DNA from: UBA1479 sp040221095
Lineage (GTDB): Bacteria > Pseudomonadota > Alphaproteobacteria > Rhodospirillales > Casp-alpha2
NCBI GenBank assembly: GCA_040221095.1
Contig: JAVJVP010000013.1
Location: 1-64,000 of the forward strand
Reading direction: 5' to 3'
DNA length: 64,000 nucleotides
This document shows, in pieces, positions 7,199 through 16,619 of this stretch. A program made the position numbers and the translations under genes. How positions within the stretch are numbered: the stretch's first letter is position 1; each line of letters starts with the position of its first letter. The notes beneath the pieces were generated by a model that was not told the DNA's origin, did not search any database, and saw only the letters and a program-made list of their open reading frames with translations.

Positions 7199-9760
7199 TT
7201 ACAGGCGGGGTACGTAGTCGAAAATTTGCGAGCCGCGTATCTCTTCGATGATGTCGGTTTCCTTGTCCAAGAACATGAAAACAAGCTCGTCGAAACCGCC
7301 GGTCAGGCATTTCATGCGGGTCAACATGCCCGCAGCAGGGTTGTTCTTCTTCTTGGCGAGAACGAACAGGTAATCGCCCTTTGGATGCCGTGCCAGCTTG
7401 ACGATCGATTCGAAATCGATGTCGTCGAGCGTGCAGCGAAATGATTTTATCTGATTGAAATTCTTCAGCAGGCCATATCGTGTCACCCGGTGATTGGCGC
7501 CGGTATCGTCCACCGCGTCGTATTGCAGAATGTCGGCGGAAACGGCAAGTGCCTTGGCGGCGTTCAGGGTTCCGGACGAATAGGCCTTTTCAAAAAGGTC
7601 GGGGTTGAAATCCGCGGTGGCCTGGATACGGTTCTTGACCTGTATCGGCGTCGCAATCTGACGACGGGCGAGCAATGTCGCGGCGACAAAAGAGACGGTG
7701 GGTGCGGCGAAGGAGGTTCCGGATACATTGGCGGGACGGATGTTCAGGTCAGGCTTAGTCGCATCCAATTCATAGGTTCCCACCATGCAGCCGGGCGCGA
7801 GAATGTCGACGCTTTCCGGGCCGTAGTTGGAAAACTCCGCAAGTTCGTTTTTGGCGTCATGCGCGCCGACCGTGATGACAACCGCGGAGTTCCTGTGCGT
7901 ATCGATCCGCATCCCGCCGAGTGATGCCGGCCAGACTCTGTTGCCGGTAAGATCGATATTGGTTCTATCGTTTCCGGCAGCGACGACCACGATCCGGTTC
8001 CGGCCATGCTCTTTGAGCATTTCCTCAAGGCCGGAGATCTGCTGCCTCGACCCCAGGCTGAGATTGATCACCCGAAAATCGTTTCCCGAAGAGGCGGCGT
8101 ACTTCAGCGACGCGGTGATATGGCCCTGGTTAATAACCATATTCTCAGCCGGCGTGTTGTGGGGCACAAGATTGACGAAGCCGACCTTCACGGGAAGTCC
8201 CGCGACGCGCCGCAGGTGTTCCAGTCCGCGTCCGCCAAGCGCCAATGTCGTGACCGACAATCCGTGGCTGCGAAAGGCGTCCAAGACGGATGTCGCGGCG
8301 GATGCCGAACCTTTGATGCCGGACAGATTGACGCCCGCATGCTTATGGTTGTTTGGCACGCCGTCGTCGTTCAAATCGTCGCCACGGGGCCTGTCGCCAA
8401 CCTCGTTCCATTCCTCCGTCCGATGCAGGTTGGGTTCCGGAAAGCGAAGGCGAATGTGCGGGGGCACGGAATCGTCGTTCGCCCCGGTGCCCGCAAAATC
8501 GAAGCCCGTATCTACGATCAATACACGCGTCACCGCGTCGGGGTTGCTGGGCCGAAATCCGGTAACGTGAAGGGCGCGCAAGAGTTCCGCGACATTCAGG
8601 GGCCATTCCGAGGAGATTTTTTCGGCGCCGTTCTTGCAGGCATCGGTATTGACGGTTTCGACCGCGGTGACGAACTTGACCGGAGATTCGATGTTGCGCA
8701 GACCAGCCGTCGTCGGTGCCGCAGGCGGTTGTTGCGCGGCCGGCGCCGCTTCCGTTTCAGGTGGTTCGGCGTTGGCCAAGGGGTCTGCTGCGGATGCCGT
8801 CGGCCGGGGCGGTGCCGGCGCATACGCGGTCGGGGCGGGCGACAGGGTCCCGGAATCCTTGAATACGGTTTCCCAGCTCAGGGCCAGATTGAAGCTTCCG
8901 GAACCAGGGTTGATCAAGGCCTCGTATTTGCCGGGATCGATCTCGATCCGTGCCACGGGGGGCTGTGCCGAATCGGGCCAGGCCGGGGCGGGGATGAAAA
9001 TACTCCCGGTGACGAAATCGGCTGTGCGGATGGTTGAATTGCCGGCCACGATTTCAACGGCGTTGATACAAGCGAAGTAGGAAAGCACCGCTCTTTTATA
9101 GTCGGTCAGTGTGATGAAGTTGATCCGGCTTGGAGACCTGCATCTGGAAACCAGCCGCCGCAAGGTTTTGACTTCGGGGCCAGCTTGCCGAATAGGCAAC
9201 TGTTCGGCGGCGGCGATTAAATCGAATCCGTTGCGTGCCCGAGAGATTGTATCGGTTAAAGTGAAAAGGGATCGGTAGTGCTGGATGTCGAACGGCACGT
9301 CTACCAGGGAGGTTGCGTGCGAAAGTCCGTGCGCGGCAGTGGATTTTCCGGCGCTGTCGGCGAAGGGAACGCAGGCCGGCAGAGTAACAGGCCCGGACAG
9401 GGGCAAATGGCTCAGATCGTTGCCGCGAAGGTTCGGGTTGTACTGTAAGACCAAGTCTACATATGCGGGATGGACGAGGACCGTCTGCGATGGTTGACCG
9501 CACTTCTTTGCGATATAGGCCGCAAGATTGTCGCCTTCGGCAAAGGGGCTGATCTCCGGCTTGCCCAAGTAGGCCGCGGCGAACATGATTTCGATGTCGC
9601 CTTGCCGGGGGCGAGCGAAGGCACCAAGCACGGGATCCGGTCCCGCGTCCGAAGCCTTGCCCGCGGCCAGCGACGGTTGTGAAGACGCGCCAGCCAAAAG
9701 CGTCGATAGAATCGCCCCGAAACCATACCCTAGGCAAACCATGAAGGCTTTGCAGCGCAC
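7199..9760 (-). CDS. Secreted subtilisin-like (S8) serine protease with long N-terminal region
   Basis: The 853-residue protein starts at a GTG (9760) 8 nt after GGAGG. That ribosome site overlaps the end of the upstream trypsin-like gene, so translation is probably coupled. A signal peptide ends near SLAAG. Residues about 75-135 resemble a LysM-type segment (QYNPNLRG ... TLPAC). A Pro/Ala-rich linker covers about 305-355. The peptidase domain has Asp417 (LIVDTG), His499 (SHGLSV, not the usual HGTHVA), oxyanion Asn597 (AAGND) and Ser683 (GTSFAAP). About 150 residues follow the catalytic Ser. All catalytic residues are present, so it should be active in the periplasm or outside the cell. Substrate is unknown. 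Confidence 0.85.
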   Translation of the reverse strand: MRCKAFMVCLGYGFGAILSTLLAGASSQPSLAAGKASDAGPDPVLGAFARPRQGDIEIMFAAAYLGKPEISPFAEGDNLAAYIAKKCGQPSQTVLVHPAYVDLVLQYNPNLRGNDLSHLPLSGPVTLPACVPFADSAGKSTAAHGLSHATSLVDVPFDIQHYRSLFTLTDTISRARNGFDLIAAAEQLPIRQAGPEVKTLRRLVSRCRSPSRINFITLTDYKRAVLSYFACINAVEIVAGNSTIRTADFVTGSIFIPAPAWPDSAQPPVARIEIDPGKYEALINPGSGSFNLALSWETVFKDSGTLSPAPTAYAPAPPRPTASAADPLANAEPPETEAAPAAQQPPAAPTTAGLRNIESPVKFVTAVETVNTDACKNGAEKISSEWPLNVAELLRALHVTGFRPSNPDAVTRVLIVDTGFDFAGTGANDDSVPPHIRLRFPEPNLHRTEEWNEVGDRPRGDDLNDDGVPNNHKHAGVNLSGIKGSASAATSVLDAFRSHGLSVTTLALGGRGLEHLRRVAGLPVKVGFVNLVPHNTPAENMVINQGHITASLKYAASSGNDFRVINLSLGSRQQISGLEEMLKEHGRNRIVVVAAGNDRTNIDLTGNRVWPASLGGMRIDTHRNSAVVITVGAHDAKNELAEFSNYGPESVDILAPGCMVGTYELDATKPDLNIRPANVSGTSFAAPTVSFVAATLLARRQIATPIQVKNRIQATADFNPDLFEKAYSSGTLNAAKALAVSADILQYDAVDDTGANHRVTRYGLLKNFNQIKSFRCTLDDIDFESIVKLARHPKGDYLFVLAKKKNNPAAGMLTRMKCLTGGFDELVFMFLDKETDIIEEIRGSQIFDYVPRL

Positions 9761-9764
9761 CGAG

Positions 9765-10634
9765 TTATCCTCCCATGCAATTATTTGCCGATGCATTCAG
9801 ACCGCAGATAGCCACTTTTTCATCGGTTTCCCATCGCCTGATCCAGTCAAGAATATGGTCATCCCGCAGATCCACGATGAAGGTGCTGGACGTCAGATTG
9901 CCTCGCGACACCAGGCCCAGGATTGTCCGTCCGCCGGCCTTGTCGGTGAACACCGCGCCGCCGCTGTCGCCGTCACAGGAAATGCCTGGCCCCATGGCCT
10001 TGACGTATTCTTCCAGGGCTTTATAGCGGTCGACGGAGGACGCCCCGGGTGATGATACCTGTACGACCGTCGCGTTACCGAACTGCAGGTCGCTGCTGAT
10101 GGGACCTCCTGCGATCGTGCAGCCGAATCCCAACAGGACGATTTTGTCCGCAAGCTGAATCCGCGCACCGTTCATCTTGATGCTTTCGAACTTGCCGGCC
10201 GACCGAGGAAACGCGGCTTCGCCGACGGGCCGGCACATGGCAACATCCGCCGTGCAGCCGACAATGTCCTGGGGGAGGCTCGCTGTGTTGCAGTTCGCCT
10301 GCGTTCTGTAGCCTGGGTGAAGCTTGCAGACGACCTCGATCAAGGTGTTCGCGACGACCACACGAGCGCGGTTGGTGCCGGACAGACAATGCGCCGCCGA
10401 AAGCAGGGCCTTGTCGCCGATAATGGTCGAGGTGCAATTCTTCCCTCCAGCCGTGAAATGTAGAGATGAAGGCCAGTCTTGGTGCTTGGCCTGTTCGCCG
10501 CCGATGATCAGCGGCCGAACGCCAGCATTGTCGGGAATAGGGGACATGAGAATTTTGTCGTCAGCCGTCACCGCTCCACCGAGGAGAGCCATGGCAACGA
10601 ATGTCGACACCCAAGGTATTTTACGGCGGCTCAT
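9765..10634 (-). CDS. Secreted trypsin-like (S1) serine protease
   Basis: The 289-residue protein has a signal peptide (STFVAMALLGGAVTA). The mature domain opens with PLIIGGEQA, like the zymogen-activation site of chymotrypsin-fold proteases. The triad is His82 (LLSAAHC), Asp130 (TADVAMC) and Ser224 (GDSGGA), with several Cys suited to disulfides. The ATG at 10634 gives a clean signal peptide; an ATG at 10661 would add nine residues, and neither has a strong ribosome site. Four bases separate its stop from the S8 gene's start, so the two proteases form an operon. The IIGG start suggests it may need cleavage, possibly by its partner; this is inference. Confidence 0.85.
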   Translation of the reverse strand: MSRRKIPWVSTFVAMALLGGAVTADDKILMSPIPDNAGVRPLIIGGEQAKHQDWPSSLHFTAGGKNCTSTIIGDKALLSAAHCLSGTNRARVVVANTLIEVVCKLHPGYRTQANCNTASLPQDIVGCTADVAMCRPVGEAAFPRSAGKFESIKMNGARIQLADKIVLLGFGCTIAGGPISSDLQFGNATVVQVSSPGASSVDRYKALEEYVKAMGPGISCDGDSGGAVFTDKAGGRTILGLVSRGNLTSSTFIVDLRDDHILDWIRRWETDEKVAICGLNASANNCMGG

Positions 10635-10824
10635 CTTCGCGGGTCCCCGACCGGAAGGCATAATTAGGTTTATCTAATGCTATCATTAAGAAGACAATCA
10701 CACAATTTTCCACTCAAGAAGGTTTGGCGACGGAGAGGGTCAAGCGGATTGGAAATGACAGGAACGCGGCGTTAACACGGCCGTTTGCGACGTGTTAGAT
10801 TGCGGACCCAGTCAGGAGACGCCC

Positions 10825-11838
10825 GTGATCAAAACCAATACCCGCGTTCTGTTCAACTCCACACCCGAAGGCCTGCCCTTGCCGGACAACTTCCGCCTGG
10901 ACGAAACCCCCGTGCCCGAACCGGGGGCCGGACAGTTCCTGCTGCGCAACCTGTATCTCTCGCTCGATCCCTATCAGCGCATGCTGATGGGCGGCGGCTG
11001 GACCTACAGCCCCAACGTGCTGAAGCCGGGCGACCTGATGGTCGGGCGCGTTTTGGGCGAGGTGGTCCAGACCAACAATCCGGACTTTCCCGTCGGCACC
11101 CATGTGGTCGGGCGGCTCGGCTGGCAGACCCATGTGATCTCCGACGGATCGGACTTGGATTTCGTCATTGAGGCCAAGCCGGGGGTGCCGCTTTCGGCCT
11201 ATCTCGGTGTCTGCGGGTCGACCGGCGTCACCGCCTGGGTCGGGCTCAAGATCACGGGTCAGCCCAAGGCGGGCGAGACGGTGGTGGTCTCCGCCGCCGC
11301 CGGATCGGTCGGCAGCTGCGTCGGCCAGTTGGCCCGGGACATGGGCTGCCGCGCCGTCGGCATCGCCGGCGGGCCGGACAAATGCAAACTGGTGACGCAG
11401 GAATTCGGCTTCGACGCCTGCATCGACTACAAGGCGCCGGACCTGGCGGGCCAGTTGACGGCGGCGGCGCCTGACGGCGTCGACGTCTATTTCGACAACG
11501 TCGGCGGCGAAATCCTGGAAACCGTGATGGGCCAGTGCAACCGCCTGGCCCGCATCCCCGTGTGCGGCGTGCTCGCGCGCTACAACGAAACCGGCCAAGC
11601 CCACGGCAACCGCAAGATGCACCTGTTCTTCGACAAGTCCTTGAAGATGGAGGGCTTCGTGCTCAACGCCCACAAGGCGATCTGGCCGCAGGCGCGGGCG
11701 GAATTGGAGGCCATGGTGGCGGACGGCCGCATGACCTACCGCGAGACCGTCGCCGACGGCATCGACGCCGCGCCCGAGGCCTTCATCGGCATGCTGCAGG
11801 GCAGGAACGTCGGCAAGCAGCTGGTCAAGCTGACCTGA
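10825..11838 (+). CDS. MDR-family NADP-dependent oxidoreductase, CurA-like
   Basis: The 337-residue zinc-independent medium-chain reductase belongs to the leukotriene B4 dehydrogenase/curcumin reductase group, which reduces activated double bonds with NADPH. Family marks are LSLDPYQRM near the N-terminus, the nucleotide-binding motif AAAGSVGS in the middle, and YFDNVGGE later. The GTG start at 10825 follows AGGAGA (10814-10819). It is divergent from the protease operon and stands alone. The natural substrate is not predictable. Confidence 0.88.
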   Translation: MIKTNTRVLFNSTPEGLPLPDNFRLDETPVPEPGAGQFLLRNLYLSLDPYQRMLMGGGWTYSPNVLKPGDLMVGRVLGEVVQTNNPDFPVGTHVVGRLGWQTHVISDGSDLDFVIEAKPGVPLSAYLGVCGSTGVTAWVGLKITGQPKAGETVVVSAAAGSVGSCVGQLARDMGCRAVGIAGGPDKCKLVTQEFGFDACIDYKAPDLAGQLTAAAPDGVDVYFDNVGGEILETVMGQCNRLARIPVCGVLARYNETGQAHGNRKMHLFFDKSLKMEGFVLNAHKAIWPQARAELEAMVADGRMTYRETVADGIDAAPEAFIGMLQGRNVGKQLVKLT

Positions 11839-11910
11839 TCTCGCGCTTCTTTGTTTCGTGGTTTCAGAAGGTTTTGAATCACAGAGACGGTGAGACGATT
11901 GGACATTACC

Positions 11911-11996
11911 GTCATGCCCGTGCTCGACACGGGCATCCTCGGGCTCTCTTGAAAAGCCGGCAAGGCGTGGATGGCTGGGTCAAGCCCGGCCATGAC
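11911..11996. repeat. REP-like intergenic palindromic element, copy A
   Basis: The element is bounded by GTCATG and CATGAC and contains two stem-loops: CCCGTG/CACGGG (11917-11933) and an imperfect GGCTGGG/GCCCGGCC. The same outer ends and both inner stems recur in inverted orientation at 35133-35229. It sits between a convergent gene pair. It is a dispersed intergenic repeat of unknown activity. Confidence 0.6.
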
Positions 11997-12064
11997 AACT
12001 CTTTGCGGTCGCTTTTCTCACCGTCTCAGTGGTTTTCTTTTGAATCGCCGCGGCCACCCCCGGC

Positions 12065-12607
12065 TCACGCGCAGGTCGCCCCCCGAAGATGCGCCGTGCC
12101 GTCCGTGCCGAAGGTGCCCCGCGCCTTGCCCTCGCCGATCTGGGGGTGTGTGAACAGGCCCGTGACCTCGGCCCCCGCGATCTCCTCGCCGGTCACATAG
12201 GCCTGGCCCATGGGAGAATTCTCCAGGCGGTCGTCCAGGTCGATGGTGAAGACGAATTTGCGGCCGGCCTGGAAGTTGGTGAAATGCAGGATCAGTTCCT
12301 CCGCCCCGTCGGCGACCACGGGGGCCTTCATCAGGCCGACCTCGCCTTCCACCGTTTCGAACTGATGGGGTTCCGACGCCCCGGCGCCGCCGAAGTCCGT
12401 ATCGAACACCACGCGCCCGGCGGACTGCGCGGCGTGGAATTCCAGGCTCAGCAGGGTCCAGGGCTCCAGACTCTTGTTTTCGATGATGAACAGGTCGGGG
12501 CTTGAATCGATGAAGCGGATGACGACCTCGGGGCCGCAGGCGCGCGCCACGGGGGCCAGGGTCAGACCGCAGATCAATGCCAATGTGCCGATGAACGCGC
12601 GCCGCAT
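12065..12607 (-). CDS. Exported protein of unknown function, egt-operon-linked
   Basis: The 180-residue protein starts at an ATG preceded by GGGAGG and has a signal peptide ending VARA, giving a mature start at Cys-Gly-Pro. The rest is predicted beta-rich (FIIENKSLEPWTLLSLEF, FDTDFGGAG, FVFTIDLDD) with no motif I recognise. It follows egtD on the same strand after 50 bp and may be cotranscribed. A link to ergothioneine is only positional. Confidence 0.65.
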   Translation of the reverse strand: MRRAFIGTLALICGLTLAPVARACGPEVVIRFIDSSPDLFIIENKSLEPWTLLSLEFHAAQSAGRVVFDTDFGGAGASEPHQFETVEGEVGLMKAPVVADGAEELILHFTNFQAGRKFVFTIDLDDRLENSPMGQAYVTGEEIAGAEVTGLFTHPQIGEGKARGTFGTDGTAHLRGATCA

Positions 12608-12657
12608 GACGCTGCCTCCCTTGTGGCCTTCCCGCACATGAAAGTGTGGCCGAAGTC

Positions 12658-13641
12658 TCAGGCGGCGGCAAGCAGATGGATTGAGAACAGGCCGTCCGCG
12701 TCGGTCCAATGCCGGTCCGCGTGCCAGCCGGCGTCGCCGGCCACGCGGTGGAAATCGCCGACCGCGTATTTGTAGGAATTTTCCGTATGAATGGTTTCGC
12801 CCGCCCGGAACGCGAAGGCATGGCCGTCGATGTGCACCGTCTGGTCGACCGTGCTTTCCAGATGCATCTCGACCCGGCCCTCGCCGTCGTCATAGCGCAC
12901 GCGATGGGCGAAGCGCGCACGGTCGAAGCCGCCGCCCAGTTCCCGGTTGATGCGGTCGAGAAGGTTCAGGTTGAAGTCGGCGGTCACCCCCCGGGCGTCG
13001 TCATAGGCGGGCAGCAGCACGTCCAGGTCCTTCTTCAGGTCGACGCCGACCACCATATGGGCGCCGTCGCCCAGCATGCGCCGGGCGCGGGCCAGGAAAC
13101 GAGCGGCCTGGGCCGGCTCGAAATTGCCGATGGTGGAACCCGGGAAGAAGCCGACCGTGGGGGCATCGTCGAGTGCGGACGGCAGGGAAAGCTCGGCCGT
13201 GAAATCGCCGACCACGGGAACGACTTCCAGATGCGGCAGGCGTTCGGCCAGGGCCCCGGCGGCGGCTTCCAGGTAATCACCGGCGACGTCGATGGGCACG
13301 TAGCCGCGTGGCGTGTTCAGGGCGTTGAGGAACAGGTCCGACTTGCGGCTCGACCCCGAGCCGAATTCCACGACCCAGGCCCGGGCGGGCAGGGCGGACC
13401 CCAGGTCGTCCGCGATGTCGGCCAGCAGGGCCAGCTCCGTGCGCGTCGGATAGTATTCGTCGAGCTGGGTGATCTCCTCGAACAATGCCGAGCCGCGCAC
13501 ATCGTAGAACCACTTGCAGGGCAGGGTCTTGGCGGCGGCGGATAGCCCGTCGATCACGTCGCGCAGGAAGGCTTCCCTGCCGTCGTCGTCCAATCCCGTG
13601 TCTTCAACGTCGGCAAAGGCGTCCATCGTCGTCTCACCCAT
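12658..13641 (-). CDS. egtD: L-histidine N-alpha-methyltransferase EgtD
   Basis: EgtD makes hercynine (trimethyl-histidine) from histidine and S-adenosylmethionine, the first step of ergothioneine synthesis. The family start KWFYDVRGSALFEEIT is followed by EYYPTRTE, then the SAM-binding VVEFGSGSSRKS and GFFPGSTIGN. The length (327 residues) matches known EgtD. The ATG at 13641 overlaps the egtB stop by 8 nt, indicating coupling; an ATG at 13626 is an alternative giving 322 residues. It is cytoplasmic. Confidence 0.93.
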   Translation of the reverse strand: MGETTMDAFADVEDTGLDDDGREAFLRDVIDGLSAAAKTLPCKWFYDVRGSALFEEITQLDEYYPTRTELALLADIADDLGSALPARAWVVEFGSGSSRKSDLFLNALNTPRGYVPIDVAGDYLEAAAGALAERLPHLEVVPVVGDFTAELSLPSALDDAPTVGFFPGSTIGNFEPAQAARFLARARRMLGDGAHMVVGVDLKKDLDVLLPAYDDARGVTADFNLNLLDRINRELGGGFDRARFAHRVRYDDGEGRVEMHLESTVDQTVHIDGHAFAFRAGETIHTENSYKYAVGDFHRVAGDAGWHADRHWTDADGLFSIHLLAAA

Positions 13642-14932
13642 CCTCGGCCAGGCGCAGGCCCGTGAACTGCCAGCGCTGATGCGGATAAAAGAAGTTGCGG
13701 TAGGTCGCGCGCGCGTGGCCGTCCGGCGTGGCGCAGGACCCGCCGCGCAATACGTTCTGTCCCGACATGAACTTGCCGTTGTATTCGCCGCCCGACCCGT
13801 CCGTGGCGGAAAATCCGGGATAGGGGGCATAGGCGCTGGCCGTCCATTCCCAGACGTCGCCGAACATCTGCTGCAGTCCGCCGCGACCTTGTGCCGGGGC
13901 CGGGCGCAGGCGGCCCGTATGGGCGAAGTTGCCGGTGACGGGCAGGTCCCGGGCCGCAACCTCCCATTCAAACTCGGTCGGCAGGCGCTTGCCCGACCAG
14001 CGGGCGAAGGCGTCGGCCTCGAACAGGCTGACGTGGGTCACCGGGGCGTCCGGGTCGACGGGCTGCGGGCCCTTCAGGGTCATGGTCCACCAGTCACCGT
14101 CGCGGTCGTCCCAATACAGCGGCGCCGACCAGCCCTCGGCCCGGACCGTGGCCCAGCCGTCGGACAGCCACAACAGAGGATCGCCGTAACCGCCGTCGGC
14201 CATGAAGTCCATCCACTCGCCGTTGGTCACCGGGCGGGACGCCAGGCGGAAGGGGCGGAGAAGGGCGTCGTGGCGCGGCGTTTCGCAGTCGAAAGCGAAG
14301 CCGCCGTCCGTGGCGTCGGCGCCGATGGGCAGGATGCCGCCGTCAAAGGCGATCCAGCCGAGGTCCGGGGCAGGCGGATCCGTGGCCAGCGGTTCGGCGG
14401 AGCGGTAGGCGGGTCTGAGCGGGTTTTGCGCGAACAGGTGCAGGATGTCGGTCAGCAGCAGTTCCTGATGCTGCTGTTCATGATGCAGGCCCAGTTCGAT
14501 GGTTTGCAGCAGGCGGTCGTCCGCGCCGCCGTTGCCCATAAAGTCGGCCAGGCCCGCATCGACGTGGCGCCGGTAGGCGATCACCTCGGCCAGCGGCGGG
14601 CGGGTCAGCAGGCCGCGCTGGGGCCGCGGCTGGCGCGGGCCGACGCTGTCGTAATAGGAATTGAACAGATAGGCGAAGCGGTCGTCGAACAGGGCATAGC
14701 CGGCATGGCCGGGTTCCAGGACCAGGGCTTCGAAGAACCAGCTGGTATGGCCCAGGTGCCACTTGGCGGGACTGGCGTCTTCCATGGATTGGGCCGTGGC
14801 GTCGGCGTCGGACAGGCCCTCGGCCAGGGCAAGGGTTTCGGCGCGCACCGCCTGAAGCCGCCGCAAAAGGGCTTCTGATGCCTCGGCCGCCGATTCCTGT
14901 TGCAGTCCGGCGCGTCGGTTTTGGGATACCAT
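13634..14932 (-). CDS. egtB: Ergothioneine biosynthesis sulfoxide synthase EgtB
   Basis: EgtB is a non-haem iron enzyme that joins a thiol (gamma-glutamylcysteine or cysteine) to hercynine with O2. The 432-residue product has an N-terminal DinB-like domain with HLGHTSWFFE and the iron ligands in HHEQQHQE. A C-terminal formylglycine-enzyme-like domain has RLPTEFEWEVAAR and WEWTASAY. The ATG at 14932 gives the usual length, but no clear ribosome site supports it and an in-frame ATG lies at 15025. No egtC or egtE homologue is adjacent, so the C-S lyase must be encoded elsewhere. Confidence 0.92.
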   Translation of the reverse strand: MVSQNRRAGLQQESAAEASEALLRRLQAVRAETLALAEGLSDADATAQSMEDASPAKWHLGHTSWFFEALVLEPGHAGYALFDDRFAYLFNSYYDSVGPRQPRPQRGLLTRPPLAEVIAYRRHVDAGLADFMGNGGADDRLLQTIELGLHHEQQHQELLLTDILHLFAQNPLRPAYRSAEPLATDPPAPDLGWIAFDGGILPIGADATDGGFAFDCETPRHDALLRPFRLASRPVTNGEWMDFMADGGYGDPLLWLSDGWATVRAEGWSAPLYWDDRDGDWWTMTLKGPQPVDPDAPVTHVSLFEADAFARWSGKRLPTEFEWEVAARDLPVTGNFAHTGRLRPAPAQGRGGLQQMFGDVWEWTASAYAPYPGFSATDGSGGEYNGKFMSGQNVLRGGSCATPDGHARATYRNFFYPHQRWQFTGLRLAEDG

Positions 14933-15084
14933 GAAAACGCTGTTCGTGAATGCTTCCGCTTGGTCGGGTGCACGCGGCTGGTTCCGCGCGGCAGGGTTCG
15001 CCCAAACCTTAACGGACGGGCCCATGCCTGTGTGGATTATTTGTTCACAGTTGCGTTACGCCCCGATGACCGGGGGTTTCGGCG

Positions 15085-15348
15085 TCAGATCTGATCGTCG
15101 CGGAAGTATTCGTCCTCGCGGCCGCCGCCCTGTTTCTGCAACTCGAAGTCGCGCCAGTATTCCTCGACGTCGTCACCGGGCTGCGGGCCCGAGCCGATGC
15201 CGTAGCGCTCCCACTTCTCGCGGTCGCTCAGCTTGTCCATGTCGGGTTTCTTCGGTGACGTGACTTTCAGCAGCACGCCCGCAACGACCGTCGCGAAGAT
15301 AAGAACCACGCCGATGGGCAGCCAGCCCAGTTGTTTGATCAATTCCAC
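15085..15348 (-). CDS. Small single-span membrane protein
   Basis: The 87-residue protein starts at GTG 15348, 6 nt after a strong AAGGAGG. One transmembrane helix covers about residues 9-29 (WLPIGVVLIFATVVAGVLL), followed by a charged tail rich in Asp/Glu. It lies upstream of egtB on the same strand, 152 bp away. No function is recognised. A much longer upstream ORF extension is not supported. Confidence 0.7.
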   Translation of the reverse strand: MELIKQLGWLPIGVVLIFATVVAGVLLKVTSPKKPDMDKLSDREKWERYGIGSGPQPGDDVEEYWRDFELQKQGGGREDEYFRDDQI

Positions 15349-15596
15349 CGTGACCTCCTTTGCGTGGTCCCCGCATGCTTCCCCCGTCGCCGCCGTCGTT
15401 TCTTGGCGGCGCGGCGCGCCCGGCCCCGATTCCCGAAAATCGTCGCATAGGCGGAAAAGCTTATACCCCGAAATCCTGACAGACAACTGACACATTAGCA
15501 AAAATTGATTGTTTCCAAGGGCTTCCGATATCGCTGTTGCCAGGGCGGCGGGGGCCTTGCGGGGCCCGCCGCCGGGGACCTAAAAGGGATGCCACG

Positions 15597-16373
15597 ATGC
15601 GGCATTCTGGGCACGGTTTCCGACGATGGGCGGCGCGGGTTGCGCCGCTTCTGCTGCTGCCGGCCATGCTGGCGGCGGCGGCACTGGCCATGCCCGCGCC
15701 GGGTCTGGCGGCCGAGGCGGCGGAAGTGACCGGCCTGCGTCTGGGCCGCCATGAGGGATTTCTCCGCCTTGTATTCGATCTGACGGCGCGCCCCGGCCAT
15801 GACGCCCGGGCCACGGGCCGGCGGACCTTCGTTGTCAGCCTGCCGGACACGGCCCTGCCGCCCGAAGGCCATGCGGCGCTGGCAGGCGACCCGCTCGCCC
15901 CCGATCTGATCGTCCGTCCGGCCATGGGGGACGGGCCGCTCCGCTTTCAGGTGACCAGCCGGTTCGACGCCTACATCCGCCGCACCTTTGTCCTGGATCC
16001 GCCCGCGGGCGGTGTCGCGCCGGGCCGGTCGCCCTGGCGCCTGGTCCTCGACATCGTGCCGCGGCCGGGCCAGCGGGCCACGGCACAGGATGGTGGGGCG
16101 CGGGTGGCGGTGTTGCCGCCGCTGCACGGCCTTGTGCCCGGGGCATCCGATGACGGGGCGGTGCCCCGTCCGGCGCCGTTGACCGAGGCGCCGTCCGGCA
16201 TTGTCTCCGCAACGGCCCCGGCCCCTGGCCCGGCGCAGATCGAAGTCTCCTGGGCCCGGGCCAGCCGCATCCTGCGCGAACTGCAGGAACACCAGGCCCC
16301 CGCCGCTGCCGAGCTGCCGCCGCAACTGGTCCTGGCGCCCAAATACCGCTTGCCCGTGGTGCCGCTGCGCTGA
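15597..16373 (+). CDS. Exported AMIN-like domain protein
   Basis: The 258-residue protein has a signal peptide (twin Arg before VAPLLLLPAMLAAAALA, cut near GLAAEA). The next 120 residues have the beta-repeat pattern of AMIN domains (LRLGRHEGFLRLVFDLT ... TFVVSLPDTAL), which bind peptidoglycan or help target envelope machinery. The remainder is Pro/Ala-rich with no catalytic domain. The ATG at 15597 follows AAAAGGGA. It is the first gene before the fibre cluster, but a terminator-like structure separates them. Confidence 0.65.
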   Translation: MRHSGHGFRRWAARVAPLLLLPAMLAAAALAMPAPGLAAEAAEVTGLRLGRHEGFLRLVFDLTARPGHDARATGRRTFVVSLPDTALPPEGHAALAGDPLAPDLIVRPAMGDGPLRFQVTSRFDAYIRRTFVLDPPAGGVAPGRSPWRLVLDIVPRPGQRATAQDGGARVAVLPPLHGLVPGASDDGAVPRPAPLTEAPSGIVSATAPAPGPAQIEVSWARASRILRELQEHQAPAAAELPPQLVLAPKYRLPVVPLR

Positions 16374-16619
16374 CCCCGGCAGGACGGCCATCGCCGCATT
16401 CTGCGTCGCAGATCGAGAATTCCGCATAATTTTGTTGGGTGCCCCCCGTGACGGCCGCGCTGGCCAGACCGGGGGCGGGCGGCCTGTCAGGGGCGCGAAA
16501 CGCGCGGAACGGCGCCATTTGGCGGGTCGGCGACCGTTCCGAATAAGCCAAGAATTTCAAAGGCTTTGTAAGCTTGTTGTCAGCTATGCGTCAGGCTGAT
16601 GTCAGGGCGGTCTGGCATA

